A program made the translations under genes and the position numbers. From the NCBI RefSeq assembly GCF_023336935.1, contig NZ_JAMBLR010000001.1:124001-188000 (forward strand): a stretch of DNA of 64,000 nt, read 5' to 3'. Below, one piece after another: positions 48,767 to 58,469 of the stretch (within the stretch, counting starts at the first letter, position 1; every line of letters begins with the position of its first letter). The stretch is from Phascolarctobacterium sp. ET69. Its GTDB lineage: Bacteria > Bacillota > Negativicutes > Acidaminococcales > Acidaminococcaceae. The notes under the pieces were generated by a model, which was not told the origin of the DNA, did no database searches, and worked only from the letters and a program-made list of their open reading frames with translations.

Positions 48767-51087
48767 AGAAACATAAAATATGGCAGTTTAACGAATTTAA
48801 CAGGGAAGAAGCGGAAAAACTGGCGCAGCAGGCAGGCGTTTCGCCGCTGGTGGCAGGCATTTTGCTGAACCGCGGCATAAAAGATGCCAAAAGCGTGCGT
48901 GAGTTTTTATACGGCAGCGCCGAGCCTTACCACGACCCGTTTTTAATGAAGGATATGCCCAAAGCGGCAGAGCGTATCCTGCGCGGCATTGATGCCGGCG
49001 AACGCATTACGGTTTACGGCGATTATGATGTGGACGGCATCAGCGCAAGCTCGCTTTTATATTTGTTTTTAAAAGACTGCGGAGCAGATGTTAACACTTA
49101 CATACCGGAGCGAAAAAGCGAAGGCTACGGGCTGAATATTGACGCGCTTAACCACCTGGCCGAAGCCGGGACGACGCTTGTTGTAACGGTGGACTGCGGC
49201 ATCAGCGCGGTAAAGGAAATTGCAGGCGCGCCAAAAACGCTTGATATTGTGGTAACTGACCATCATACGCCGCCGGAGGTTTTGCCGGAGGCTTACGCGC
49301 TGGTAAATCCGCATCAGAAGGACTGCAATTACCCGTTTGAGCATCTTTCCGGCGTGGGCGTGGCCTTTAAGCTGTGCCAGGCGCTTTATAAAATGCGCTT
49401 TCCGGATGAGCCGTTGTGGGACGGCAACACCGAGTTTGTGGCTTTGGGCACGGTGGCCGACATTGTGCCGCTGTGGGGCGAAAACCGCGCGCTGGTTAAG
49501 CACGGGCTTAAAAAGATGGAAACAACGGAAAACATTGGGCTGAAGGCGCTGATAGAAAAGAGCCGCTGCCCGGTTAAGGATATAACTTCCGAAAATATCG
49601 GTTTTATACTGGCGCCGAGGCTTAACGCCGTTGGCAGGTTGGAGCACGCGCAGCTGGCGGTGGAGCTTTTAACGGCGCAGGATGAAGCGCGTGCGGCGGA
49701 AATTGCCGAAGCGCTGAACGAAGAAAACACGCTGAGGCAGAAAATAAGCCGTGAGATTTTTATGGATGCCGAAAAAATGCTGGCACAGTATGAACACATT
49801 GATACGGCGATTGTGCTGGCAAAGGAAGGCTGGCACGCAGGCGTTATCGGCATTGTGGCGTCGCGCCTGGTAGATAAGTACCATTTGCCGGTAATACTTA
49901 TAAGCATCGATGGCGAGGTTGCCAAGGGCAGCTGCCGCAGCATACCGAGCCTTGATTTGTACCGTGCCATTGATGCGTGCAGCGGGCTTTTAGTACAGTT
50001 CGGCGGGCATCATCAGGCGGCGGGGCTGACGGTAAAAACGGCAAATATAGAGGAGTTTAAGCGGCAGTTTCGCGCAGAGGTGGCGCGTACCTTAAAGCCG
50101 GAAGATTACCTGCCTGTGCTTAACGTAGACCTTTTGGTAGATAAAGATTACGTGCTTGATGTGCCGCTTTTAAACGAACTTAAGCTGCTGGAGCCTTACG
50201 GCAGCAGCAACCCGGCGCCGCTGTTTGCGTTTAAGGGCGCTGCGGTGCGTTATGCCAAAATTTTCGGTGCGGAAAATACGCATCTGCGTTTTTCTGTTTT
50301 GTACGGCGGGCAGCCTTACCAGTGCCTGATGTGGGGCGGAGCGGAAAATTACCCCTGCATGTATAACGGCGCAGAGGCAGACCTTGTGTTTATGCCGAAA
50401 ATTAATGTATGGCAGGATAAGGAAAACGTTAATTTGCAGGTTGTTGATTTTTCCCAGAAGCTGGCAATTTACGATTACCGGCACGAAGAAATTAACAAGC
50501 AGGCCTTTGTAAAAAAACTTTTGCAAACCGAAAGTGATATACTTATTTATGTTAACGATAAAAAAGCCTTTTTGGAAAATACGGATATAGATGCAGCGTT
50601 TGTAAGGGAATACGGCAGCAGCGATGCGGCGCGCACCGTGGTGCTGTATGATTTGCCGGAGTGCGATGTTGCCGGATTTGCAGCATCGTTAAAAAAAGGC
50701 AGCCTTGGTTGCAGTTTATTTCTGTTGTATAATAATGTTGATTACGATAATGCGGTTGAAGTGCTGTTCAGGCGCTGCCCCAACCGCCTGCATCTGGCGG
50801 AAGCCTATAAAAAAATGGCCTGCCGCCTGAAAAAAGAAGTAATTGCTGATGAAGCCGTGCTTATTGCCGAATGCGGCATGGAAGAAATTTATTTAACGGT
50901 GTTTGAAGAACTGAATTTCATCAGCCGCAGCGGCGGCAAAGTGAGCATGGCCGCCGTCAGAAAAAATAATCTGGAAAATTCTCCTGCCTTCAGGCAGGCT
51001 GAAGAAACCGGCCGTAGGATTTACAGGCAGTACCGTGCCAATATGCTTGCCTCTCCGCAGGTAATAGCGGGCGGGCACGGAATTTGA
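48763..51087 (+). CDS. recJ: Single-stranded-DNA-specific exonuclease RecJ
   Basis: 5'-3' ssDNA exonuclease for recombination and mismatch repair. The 774 residues carry the DHH-phosphoesterase motifs DYDVDG (87-92) and DHH (166-168). A DHHA1 domain with GGHHQAAG near residue 415 and an OB-fold domain follow. There is a longer C-terminal region, as in Firmicute RecJ. It lies upstream of rel, as in B. subtilis, but without apt between them. Confidence 0.96.
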   Translation: MKKHKIWQFNEFNREEAEKLAQQAGVSPLVAGILLNRGIKDAKSVREFLYGSAEPYHDPFLMKDMPKAAERILRGIDAGERITVYGDYDVDGISASSLLYLFLKDCGADVNTYIPERKSEGYGLNIDALNHLAEAGTTLVVTVDCGISAVKEIAGAPKTLDIVVTDHHTPPEVLPEAYALVNPHQKDCNYPFEHLSGVGVAFKLCQALYKMRFPDEPLWDGNTEFVALGTVADIVPLWGENRALVKHGLKKMETTENIGLKALIEKSRCPVKDITSENIGFILAPRLNAVGRLEHAQLAVELLTAQDEARAAEIAEALNEENTLRQKISREIFMDAEKMLAQYEHIDTAIVLAKEGWHAGVIGIVASRLVDKYHLPVILISIDGEVAKGSCRSIPSLDLYRAIDACSGLLVQFGGHHQAAGLTVKTANIEEFKRQFRAEVARTLKPEDYLPVLNVDLLVDKDYVLDVPLLNELKLLEPYGSSNPAPLFAFKGAAVRYAKIFGAENTHLRFSVLYGGQPYQCLMWGGAENYPCMYNGAEADLVFMPKINVWQDKENVNLQVVDFSQKLAIYDYRHEEINKQAFVKKLLQTESDILIYVNDKKAFLENTDIDAAFVREYGSSDAARTVVLYDLPECDVAGFAASLKKGSLGCSLFLLYNNVDYDNAVEVLFRRCPNRLHLAEAYKKMACRLKKEVIADEAVLIAECGMEEIYLTVFEELNFISRSGGKVSMAAVRKNNLENSPAFRQAEETGRRIYRQYRANMLASPQVIAGGHGI

Positions 51088-51107
51088 TTGGGTAAGGATG
51101 TGGTTAT

Positions 51108-53336
51108 ATGCCGGAAACACATGTAATTAGCGTCGAAGAATTCTTCGAAATGATAAAAAAATATCTTAATGATAACCAGGTGGCATTTGTACATAAGGCC
51201 TATGACGTAGCTGCCAAAGCCCATGCCAATCAGCGCCGTAAATCGGGCGAGCCGTATATTATTCATCCGCTGGGCGTGGCCACGATACTGGCAGAGCTGC
51301 AAATGGACGAAACCACGCTTGCCGCTGCTTTTTTGCATGACGTTGTTGAAGATACCGAAACCACGCTTGACCAGTTAAAGGAAATGTTCGGCGTGAAGGT
51401 GGCAGACCTTGTAGACGGCGTTACCAAGCTCGGCAAAATCGAATACATCAGCAAAGAGGACCAGCAGATTGAAAACTACCGCAAAATGTTTCTGGCCATG
51501 GCCAAGGACATACGCGTTATTATGATTAAGCTGGCCGACCGCCTGCACAACATGCGCACCATGAAGTATATGCCGGTGCATAAGCAGCAGTCCATCTCGC
51601 GCGAAACAATGGAGGTTTACGCGCCGCTTGCACACCGTCTCGGCATTTACACCATTAAGTGGGAGCTTGAGGATTTGGCCTTCCGTTATATGGAGCCGGA
51701 AATTTACTATGACCTTGTAGAGCAGGTTAAAGTAAAGCGCCGCGAAAGAGAAGCCATGATTCACGAGGCAATGGCGGAAATTAAAGAGCATTTGGACGAG
51801 CAGCACATTAAGTGTGAAATTCAGGGACGCCCGAAGAATTTTTACAGCATTTACAAAAAAATGCAGCGCGACCATAAAGAACTCAGCGAAATTTATGATT
51901 TGCTGGCCATCCGTGTGCTGGTTGATACCGTTGCGGACTGCTATGGCACGCTGGGCGTTGTGCACAGCCTGTGGCGCCCGATTCCGGGGCGCGTAAAGGA
52001 TTACATTGCCGTGCCGAAATCCAATATGTACCAGTCGCTGCACACCACCGTGCTGTACCATAACGGGCAGCCGCTGGAAATCCAAATCCGTACTTTTGAA
52101 ATGCACCGCATTTCTGAGTTTGGTATTGCGGCGCACTGGCGTTATAAAGAAAGCGGCGGCAAGAGCAATATGCCGTCCGGCGGCGACAAGGACTTTGAAG
52201 CCAAACTTTCCTGGCTGCGCCAGCTTTTGGAATGGCACAAGGATATGAGCGATTCGCGCGACTTTGTAAACACGGTAAAAATGGATGTTTTTGCCGACGA
52301 AGTATTCGTGTTTACGCCGCGCGGCGATGTTATCGACCTGCCTGTCGGCAGTGTGCCGATTGACTTTGCTTACCGTATTCATACGGACGTAGGCAACCGC
52401 TGCGTTGGTGCGAAGGTTAACGGGCGCATTGTGCCGCTCGATTACAAATTAAGCAACGGCGATATCGTCGAAGTTATCACCTCCAAACAGGCCACCGGCC
52501 CGAGCCGCGACTGGATGAACATTGTCGGTTCTTCCGATACGCGCAACAAAATCCGTTCGTGGTTCAAAAAGGAGCGCCGCGAAGAAAATATCGCCAAAGG
52601 GCGCGAGATGCTTGAAAAAGAAACCAAGCGCCTCGGTTACGATATTAAAGTGCTGCTTAAGGCAGACAAGCTTAAAACAGTGGCAGCCTCGTTCCGCCTG
52701 GATGGCGAGGAAGCTCTGTATGCCAGCGTGGGCTACGGCGGCGTAACGCTTAACGGCGTTATGAGCAAGCTGGTTGAGCTTTATAAAAAAGAGCAGAAGC
52801 TTACAGTTACCAAGGACCTTTCGCAGCTTCTGGCAGAACTTAAGCCTCGCCGCAGCAAGGCCAAGGCCAGCCACGGCATTCTCGTTAAAGGCGAGGAGGG
52901 CATTATGGTTAAACTGGCGCGCTGCTGCAACCCGATTCCGGGCGACCCGGTTATAGGCTATATTACGCGCGGCAGCGGCATTTCCGTACACCGCACGGAC
53001 TGCCCCAACGTGTTAAGCAACAATCCGGACGAGCAGCGCCGTTTGATTGAGGTATCGTGGGATATTACTACCGATGCCGTTTATAAAGTTAACATTGTTA
53101 TCAACGCTTCCGACAGGCCCGGCATGATGGCAGACATTATGCAGGTTACAAGCGAAGCCAAGCTGAACATTAACGCGCTTAACTGCCGCACCGACAAGCA
53201 TAAAAACGCTTACATCACCATGGGGCTGGATATAAGCAATCTGGAGCAGCTTGATAACATTATGAATAAAATAAAACGCATGAAGGGCGTTTACAGTGTT
53301 GAACGCCAGGTTTCTTCAAGCGTGCACCACCTTTAA
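51108..53336 (+). CDS. rel: Bifunctional (p)ppGpp synthetase/hydrolase Rel
   Basis: Stringent-response enzyme. The 742 residues have, in order, an HD hydrolase domain (FLHDVVEDT, His77-Asp78), the RelA_SpoT synthetase domain (ending about 360), a TGS domain (about 390-450, FVFTPRGDVIDLPVGS), a zinc-finger/helical region (RCCNPIPGD, about 603) and a C-terminal ACT domain (about 665-740). Both active regions look intact. It starts 20 bases after recJ. Confidence 0.97.
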   Translation: MPETHVISVEEFFEMIKKYLNDNQVAFVHKAYDVAAKAHANQRRKSGEPYIIHPLGVATILAELQMDETTLAAAFLHDVVEDTETTLDQLKEMFGVKVADLVDGVTKLGKIEYISKEDQQIENYRKMFLAMAKDIRVIMIKLADRLHNMRTMKYMPVHKQQSISRETMEVYAPLAHRLGIYTIKWELEDLAFRYMEPEIYYDLVEQVKVKRREREAMIHEAMAEIKEHLDEQHIKCEIQGRPKNFYSIYKKMQRDHKELSEIYDLLAIRVLVDTVADCYGTLGVVHSLWRPIPGRVKDYIAVPKSNMYQSLHTTVLYHNGQPLEIQIRTFEMHRISEFGIAAHWRYKESGGKSNMPSGGDKDFEAKLSWLRQLLEWHKDMSDSRDFVNTVKMDVFADEVFVFTPRGDVIDLPVGSVPIDFAYRIHTDVGNRCVGAKVNGRIVPLDYKLSNGDIVEVITSKQATGPSRDWMNIVGSSDTRNKIRSWFKKERREENIAKGREMLEKETKRLGYDIKVLLKADKLKTVAASFRLDGEEALYASVGYGGVTLNGVMSKLVELYKKEQKLTVTKDLSQLLAELKPRRSKAKASHGILVKGEEGIMVKLARCCNPIPGDPVIGYITRGSGISVHRTDCPNVLSNNPDEQRRLIEVSWDITTDAVYKVNIVINASDRPGMMADIMQVTSEAKLNINALNCRTDKHKNAYITMGLDISNLEQLDNIMNKIKRMKGVYSVERQVSSSVHHL

Positions 53337-53361
53337 TAAACCGCTTTACAGGAGGATTTAG

Positions 53362-53982
53362 ATGAAAATTATCGCAATGGAGGTTGGCTATATTGCCACC
53401 AACTGTTACATTGTAGTTAACGAAGAAACGCACCACGGCGTTATTATCGACCCGGGCGGAGATGCAGGCCGCATTATGGAAGCCGTGCAGAAAGAAAACC
53501 TTACCGTTGACGCCATATTTTTAACGCACGGCCACGGCGACCATATTATGGCGCTGGCAGAAGTTGCTGAAAAGACCGGCGCTCCGGTGTATATCAGTAA
53601 AGAAGATGCGCCGATGCTGACAGACCCTGTGGGCAGCCTTGCCGCTTATATCGGCGGGGGAGCGCTTAAAAAAGCAGCCGATAAGTTTTATGCCGATGGC
53701 GACGAAGTGGAAGCAGCCGGCATTAAGTTTAAAGTGCTGGCAACACCGGGGCATACTCCCGGCGGCGTATGCCTTTTAACCGGCGGCGTTGTGTTCTGCG
53801 GCGATACAGTTTTTGCCGAATCAATCGGCAGGACGGATTTTCCCGGCGGTTCATACAAACAGCTTTTACAGTCCATTAAAGAAAAAATTCTTCCGCTTGA
53901 CGACGACGTTAAACTTTTGCCGGGCCACGGGCCTGCTACTACGGTAGGATGGGAGAGACGCAGAAATCCGTTTCTGCAGTAA
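53362..53982 (+). CDS. MBL-fold metallo-hydrolase (glyoxalase II-like)
   Basis: A 206-residue zinc hydrolase with the metal site THGHGDH (residues about 54-60), a later GHTPGGV histidine and a C-terminal GHGPATT motif. It is the compact YcbL/GloB-like type often placed after rel in Firmicutes. The natural substrate (S-lactoylglutathione-like or other thioester) cannot be decided, and glutathione is not expected in this lineage. An AGGAGG site precedes the ATG. The next gene starts 3 bases after it. Confidence 0.9.
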   Translation: MKIIAMEVGYIATNCYIVVNEETHHGVIIDPGGDAGRIMEAVQKENLTVDAIFLTHGHGDHIMALAEVAEKTGAPVYISKEDAPMLTDPVGSLAAYIGGGALKKAADKFYADGDEVEAAGIKFKVLATPGHTPGGVCLLTGGVVFCGDTVFAESIGRTDFPGGSYKQLLQSIKEKILPLDDDVKLLPGHGPATTVGWERRRNPFLQ

Positions 53983-53985
53983 CAG

Positions 53986-55095
53986 ATGATTAAAGATTTC
54001 AGCACATTACGCAACAGCACCGCTTTTAAAGTGGCTGTGGCGGCATTTATATCGTTTATATTTTACCTGTTGGGCAACTTTCTGCTGCCGATACTTTTGG
54101 CGGTGGGGCTGGCATTTTTGCTGCACCCCGTTACCAAACTGTTCGGCAAAATTACGCTCGGGCGCGGCACAATCCATCTTTCGCGCGTGGTAACAATTTT
54201 AATGGCGTTTGTGGCCTTCGGGGTTATTGTGTTCTGCGCCGTAACCTTTATTATTTTGCCGCTGTTCGGGCAGATTAACGCCCTTGTAGGCAAAATACCT
54301 GACTATACCACCAAAATGGATGCCGCAACTTTTGACTGGCTTTTGGAAGACCCTGCCAATTACCCGCGCCTGCCGCATAATATAGAAAGCCTTTTCGATT
54401 ATATTACCAGCTGGCTGATGGGCTTTGTGGCAGCGGTTTTGCGCAACCTGTTAAAATCGACGCTTGATATTATTGCCAATCTTGTCGGGCTTATTGTAGT
54501 TCCTTTCCTGGCATTTTACTTTTTAAAAGACTGGCGCGACCTGCGCGCAATGCTGATTAACTTTTTCAGCTATGAAGCGCAGCCGCGTGTGGCGCATATT
54601 ATTGATGAAATAGGCATAACCTTAAGCTGCTACATTCAGGGGCTGGCACGCCTGAGCCTTATTGCAGGCTTTTGCATAGCCGTTGGCACAACTATTTTGG
54701 GTATTCATTATCCGCTTGTTTTTGGCCTGCTTGCCATCCTTGCGGAAATGGTGCCGGTTGTAGGGCCGCTTATCGGCGCCGTGCCTGCGGTGTTTATAGC
54801 TTATTCGCAAAGTCCGCAGTCGGCCTTTTATGTGGCGCTGTTTTATCTGGTGTTCTACCAGTTTGATGCCAATGTTTTAATGCCGCGCATTATCGGCAGA
54901 AAGATTGATTTGCATCCGGTAATTTTAATTTTAAGCCTTTTAATCGGCGCCAAGCTGTACGGCATTTTGGGTATGCTGTTTGCCGTGCCTGTTGCCGCTG
55001 TGTACCGCGTTTTGTATAAAGAGCTGTGGCACAGCACTGACGAAGCACTGGAAGAAGCAACTCCCGCGCAGTTTGACGAAAGCCGCAAAAAATAA
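53986..55095 (+). CDS. AI-2E family transporter (UPF0118)
   Basis: A 369-residue polytopic membrane protein with about seven or eight transmembrane segments, including the paired hydrophobic segments near the start and the family's C-terminal block EMVPVVGPLIGAVPAVFIA and FYQFDANVLMPRIIGRKIDLHPVIL. Members of the family export autoinducer-2, polyamines or ions; the substrate is undetermined here. It follows the MBL hydrolase by only 3 bases and is followed by a terminator. Confidence 0.9.
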   Translation: MIKDFSTLRNSTAFKVAVAAFISFIFYLLGNFLLPILLAVGLAFLLHPVTKLFGKITLGRGTIHLSRVVTILMAFVAFGVIVFCAVTFIILPLFGQINALVGKIPDYTTKMDAATFDWLLEDPANYPRLPHNIESLFDYITSWLMGFVAAVLRNLLKSTLDIIANLVGLIVVPFLAFYFLKDWRDLRAMLINFFSYEAQPRVAHIIDEIGITLSCYIQGLARLSLIAGFCIAVGTTILGIHYPLVFGLLAILAEMVPVVGPLIGAVPAVFIAYSQSPQSAFYVALFYLVFYQFDANVLMPRIIGRKIDLHPVILILSLLIGAKLYGILGMLFAVPVAAVYRVLYKELWHSTDEALEEATPAQFDESRKK

Positions 55096-55099
55096 AATT

Positions 55100-55129
55100 A
55101 CGGTCTTAACGGGCCGTATTTTTATTTTT
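55100..55129 (+). terminator. intrinsic terminator after the AI-2E gene
   Basis: Stem ACGGTC (55100-55105) / GGCCGT (55112-55117), then ATTTTTATTTTT. Confidence 0.8.
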
Positions 55130-55172
55130 AACCTTATTTTTACACCGCAAGCCAAAGTTTTTGCTGTTGGTG

Positions 55173-55202
55173 TTGAATAATGCGCCTTAATTGTGGTACA
55201 AT
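55173..55202 (+). promoter_or_regulatory. promoter of hisS-aspS
   Basis: -35 TTGAAT (55173-55178), 18-base spacer, extended -10 TGG-TACAAT (55197-55202). The leader is about 50 nt, too short for a T-box. Confidence 0.65.
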
Positions 55203-55257
55203 ATTTAAGTATGTAAACTTATGGATTTGCCGCAGAAGGCAGTGAGGAGGAATCAGC

Positions 55258-56529
55258 TTGCTTACTACTGCGCCAAGAGGCACAAAAGATATACTGCCGC
55301 AGGAAATTGAAAACTGGCGGTATGTAGAAGCCGTTATGCGCCGTATTTGCGCGCAATATGGCTATAAAGAAATAAGAACGCCGGTATTTGAGCATACCGA
55401 GCTGTTTAAACGCGGCATTGGCGATACCACCGATGTTGTTGAAAAAGAAATGTATACTTTTACCGACCGCGGCAACCGCAGCATTACACTGCGCCCGGAA
55501 AATACGGCGTCTGCCGTGCGCGCTTTCTGCGAACACAAGCTTTATGCAGAGCCTGCGCCGACCAAGCTGTATTATATCGGGCCGATGTTCCGCTACGACC
55601 GTCCGCAGGCAGGTCGTTACCGCCAGTTCCACCAGTTTGGCATTGAAGCGCTGGGGGTGGATACACCGGCGATTGACGCCGAGGCAATTTTACTTGCCGT
55701 TACCATTTTAAAGGAACTGGGCTTAAAGGATTTGCACTTGAAAATCAATTCCGTAGGCTGCCCCAAATGCCGCCCGCAGCACAGAGCCAAATTGCAGGAT
55801 TATTTCCGCCCGCATCTGGAAGAATTGTGCGACGACTGCAAATCGCGCTTTGAGCGCAACCCGCTGCGCCTTTTGGACTGCAAAGTACCGCATGACCATG
55901 AACTTGCAGCCGGTGCGCCGAGCCTTGGTGACTGTCTGTGCGAAGAATGCCGCGAGCATTTTGAAGGCGTAAAAAAACTTTTAACTGCCGCAGGCATTGA
56001 TTTTGAAGTGGACAACACACTGGTGCGCGGGCTTGATTATTACACCAAAACCGCGTTTGAAATTCAGTATGTGCCGCTGGGAGCGCAGAGCGCTGTATGC
56101 GGCGGCGGACGCTATGACGGCCTTGTTAAGGAAATCGGCGGTCAGGATGTTTCCGGTATCGGCTTTGCCATGGGCATGGAACGCATCCTTCTGGCGCTTG
56201 AAAGCCAGAACCTTTTGCCGGAGCATAAAGACGGCATCGACGCTTTTATCGTCTGCCCCAATCAGGATAATTTTGAACTGGCCTTTAAAACCGCTATCGC
56301 CTTAAGGCAGGCGGGGCTTAAAACCGAGTTTGACTTTATGGCGCGCAGCATGAAAGCGCAGATGAAGCAGGCCGGGCGCCTGAACGCCAAATTTGCCGTT
56401 ATTTTTGGCGACGGCGAACTGGAACGCGGTACCGTAACCTTAAAGAATATGGCAAACAGTACACAAACAGAAATTCCTGTTGATGAAATAGTAACAATTT
56501 TACAAACAGAGGTGCAAAAGTATGAGTAA
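55258..56529 (+). CDS. hisS: Histidine--tRNA ligase
   Basis: Class II synthetase charging tRNA-His. The 423 residues show motif 1-2 regions (PRGTKDILPQE, FRYDRPQAGRYRQFHQFG), the histidine-specific LVRGLDYYTKTAFE and GGGRYDGL blocks, and a C-terminal anticodon-binding domain (from about residue 330). Translation starts at TTG 55258 with GGAGG 7 bases upstream; no ATG fits. Its last codons overlap aspS by 8 bases. Confidence 0.97.
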   Translation: MLTTAPRGTKDILPQEIENWRYVEAVMRRICAQYGYKEIRTPVFEHTELFKRGIGDTTDVVEKEMYTFTDRGNRSITLRPENTASAVRAFCEHKLYAEPAPTKLYYIGPMFRYDRPQAGRYRQFHQFGIEALGVDTPAIDAEAILLAVTILKELGLKDLHLKINSVGCPKCRPQHRAKLQDYFRPHLEELCDDCKSRFERNPLRLLDCKVPHDHELAAGAPSLGDCLCEECREHFEGVKKLLTAAGIDFEVDNTLVRGLDYYTKTAFEIQYVPLGAQSAVCGGGRYDGLVKEIGGQDVSGIGFAMGMERILLALESQNLLPEHKDGIDAFIVCPNQDNFELAFKTAIALRQAGLKTEFDFMARSMKAQMKQAGRLNAKFAVIFGDGELERGTVTLKNMANSTQTEIPVDEIVTILQTEVQKYE

Positions 56530-58300
56530 TTTGAAACGCAATCATTATTGCGGCACGCTTGCCAAAGCCGACAACGAAAAAGAAGTTGTGCTTTGCGGCT
56601 GGGTTGCCAAAAGACGCGACCACGGCGGACTGATTTTTATTGACCTGCGCGACCGCAGCGGCATTGTGCAGGTAGTGGTTGACCCCGACCACGCCGGTGA
56701 AGATTTTGCCAAGGCAGAAGCTATCCGCAGCGAATACGTTATTAAAGTGCACGGCGTTGTACGCCTGCGCAGCGAAGAAACCATCAACCCCAACCTTGCT
56801 ACCGGCGAAGTTGAAGTTGTAGCCAAAGAGCTGGAAGTTTTAAACAGCGCCAAAACTCCTCCGTTCTACATTCAGGACGGCATTGACGTTGACGAAAACC
56901 TGCGCCTTAAATACCGTTATCTGGACCTCCGCCGTCCGGAAATGCAGCGCAATTTAATGCTGCGCCATAAAGTTACCAAACTGATGCGCGATTATATGGA
57001 CAATCATGATTTCTGCGAAATTGAAACTCCGATGCTGACCAAGAGCACTCCGGAAGGCGCACGCGATTACCTCGTACCGAGCCGCGTAAACCCCGGCAAG
57101 TTCTATGCTCTGCCGCAGTCCCCGCAGATTTTCAAACAGCTTTTGATGGTAGCAGGTATGGAACGCTACTTCCAGATTGTACGCTGCTTCCGCGATGAAG
57201 ACCTGCGTGCCGACCGTCAGCCGGAATTTACCCAGCTTGATATTGAAATGAGCTTTGTTGACGCCGACGATATTATGGATATGACCGAAGGTTTAATCCG
57301 CCACGTATTCAAAGGCGCGCTTGGTGTTGACCTGCCGGAAAAATTCCAGCGCATGACCTGGGACGAAGCTATGGACAAATACGGCAGCGATAAACCTGAC
57401 CTGCGTTTCGGCATGGAGCTTATCAATATGACCGAAGCCGTTAAAGGCAGCGAATTTAAAGTATTTAACGATATTATTGATAAAGGCGGCATTGTTAAAG
57501 CCATTAATGTTAAGGGCGATGCCGGTATTCCGCGCCGCGAACTGGACGGGCTGGTTAATTTTGTTGCCATTTACGGCGCCAAAGGCCTTGCCTGGATGCA
57601 GATTCAGCCGGACGGCAGCGTAAAATCCCCGATTGCCAAATTCTTCAGCGAAGAATACCTTGCAAACATTCTCAAAACCGCTGAAGCAGAACCGGGCGAC
57701 CTGCTGCTCTTTGTTGCCGACAAGCCTTCTGTTGTTGCAGCTGCTCTCGGCGCACTGCGTATCGAAATGGCAAAACGCCGCGGCCTTATCGACGAAAACA
57801 AACTGGCCTTCACCTGGGTTGTTGATTTCCCGATGTTTGAATACAGCGAAGAAGAAAAACGCTATGTTGCAATGCACCATCCGTTCACCTCTCCGCGCGA
57901 AGAAGATATTCCTCTGCTTGCCACCGACCCCGGCAAAGTATATGCCAAAGCTTACGACATGGTACTTAACGGCACCGAAATCGGCGGCGGTTCCATCCGT
58001 ATCCACAGACGCGATGTGCAGGACGCAGTATTCCATGCTATCGGCCTGAGCGAAGAACAAGCACAGGAAAAATTCGGCTTTATGATGGGCGCGTTTGAAT
58101 ACGGTGCTCCACCGCACGGAGGACTTGCTTTCGGCCTCGACCGTTTGGTAATGATTATGGCAAAACGCGATTCCATCCGCGACGTAATTGCTTTCCCGAA
58201 AACCCAGAGCGCAAGCGATTTGATGTGCCAGGCTCCGAACGACGTAGAAGAAAAACAGCTGCGCGAGCTGCACATCCGCACCGTGCTTGTAAAAAAATAA
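56522..58300 (+). CDS. aspS: Aspartate--tRNA(Asp/Asn) ligase
   Basis: Class II synthetase of the long bacterial type (592 residues). It has an N-terminal OB-fold anticodon domain (1-105), the catalytic core with QSPQIFKQLLMVAG, FRDEDLRADRQPEF and GLDRLVMI motifs, and the inserted GAD domain (about 290-410). The bacterial AspRS may also misacylate tRNA-Asn where GatCAB is used; nothing here decides that. It overlaps hisS by 8 bases, an old Firmicute pair. Confidence 0.98.
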   Translation: MSNLKRNHYCGTLAKADNEKEVVLCGWVAKRRDHGGLIFIDLRDRSGIVQVVVDPDHAGEDFAKAEAIRSEYVIKVHGVVRLRSEETINPNLATGEVEVVAKELEVLNSAKTPPFYIQDGIDVDENLRLKYRYLDLRRPEMQRNLMLRHKVTKLMRDYMDNHDFCEIETPMLTKSTPEGARDYLVPSRVNPGKFYALPQSPQIFKQLLMVAGMERYFQIVRCFRDEDLRADRQPEFTQLDIEMSFVDADDIMDMTEGLIRHVFKGALGVDLPEKFQRMTWDEAMDKYGSDKPDLRFGMELINMTEAVKGSEFKVFNDIIDKGGIVKAINVKGDAGIPRRELDGLVNFVAIYGAKGLAWMQIQPDGSVKSPIAKFFSEEYLANILKTAEAEPGDLLLFVADKPSVVAAALGALRIEMAKRRGLIDENKLAFTWVVDFPMFEYSEEEKRYVAMHHPFTSPREEDIPLLATDPGKVYAKAYDMVLNGTEIGGGSIRIHRRDVQDAVFHAIGLSEEQAQEKFGFMMGAFEYGAPPHGGLAFGLDRLVMIMAKRDSIRDVIAFPKTQSASDLMCQAPNDVEEKQLRELHIRTVLVKK

Positions 58301-58376
58301 GCTGATTTGCTTTAAGCGTGCTGTAATTTATGGCAGCGCGCAGGCAAATTAAAAAATTAAAACAGCAAAACTAATA

Positions 58377-58410
58377 AATACCGGCTGCTTAACGGCGGCC
58401 GGTATTTTGC
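58377..58410 (+). terminator. intrinsic terminator of hisS-aspS
   Basis: 9-bp perfect stem AATACCGGC (58377-58385) / GCCGGTATT (58398-58406), then TTGCG. The tail is also the -35 of the next promoter. Confidence 0.75.
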
Positions 58411-58435
58411 GTTGTAAGCATTTTTAAGTTATAAT
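58407..58435 (+). promoter_or_regulatory. promoter of the DUF3783 gene
   Basis: -35 TTGCGT (58407-58412), 17-base spacer, -10 TATAAT (58430-58435). It abuts the preceding terminator. Confidence 0.7.
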
Positions 58436-58469
58436 GAAGTTAATTATTGATAATAAAAAGGAGAACACT

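Noticed and set aside
55203-55257. T-box riboswitch before hisS (and alaS)
   Set aside because: Leaders are about 40-50 nt, too short, and contain no T-box core sequence.
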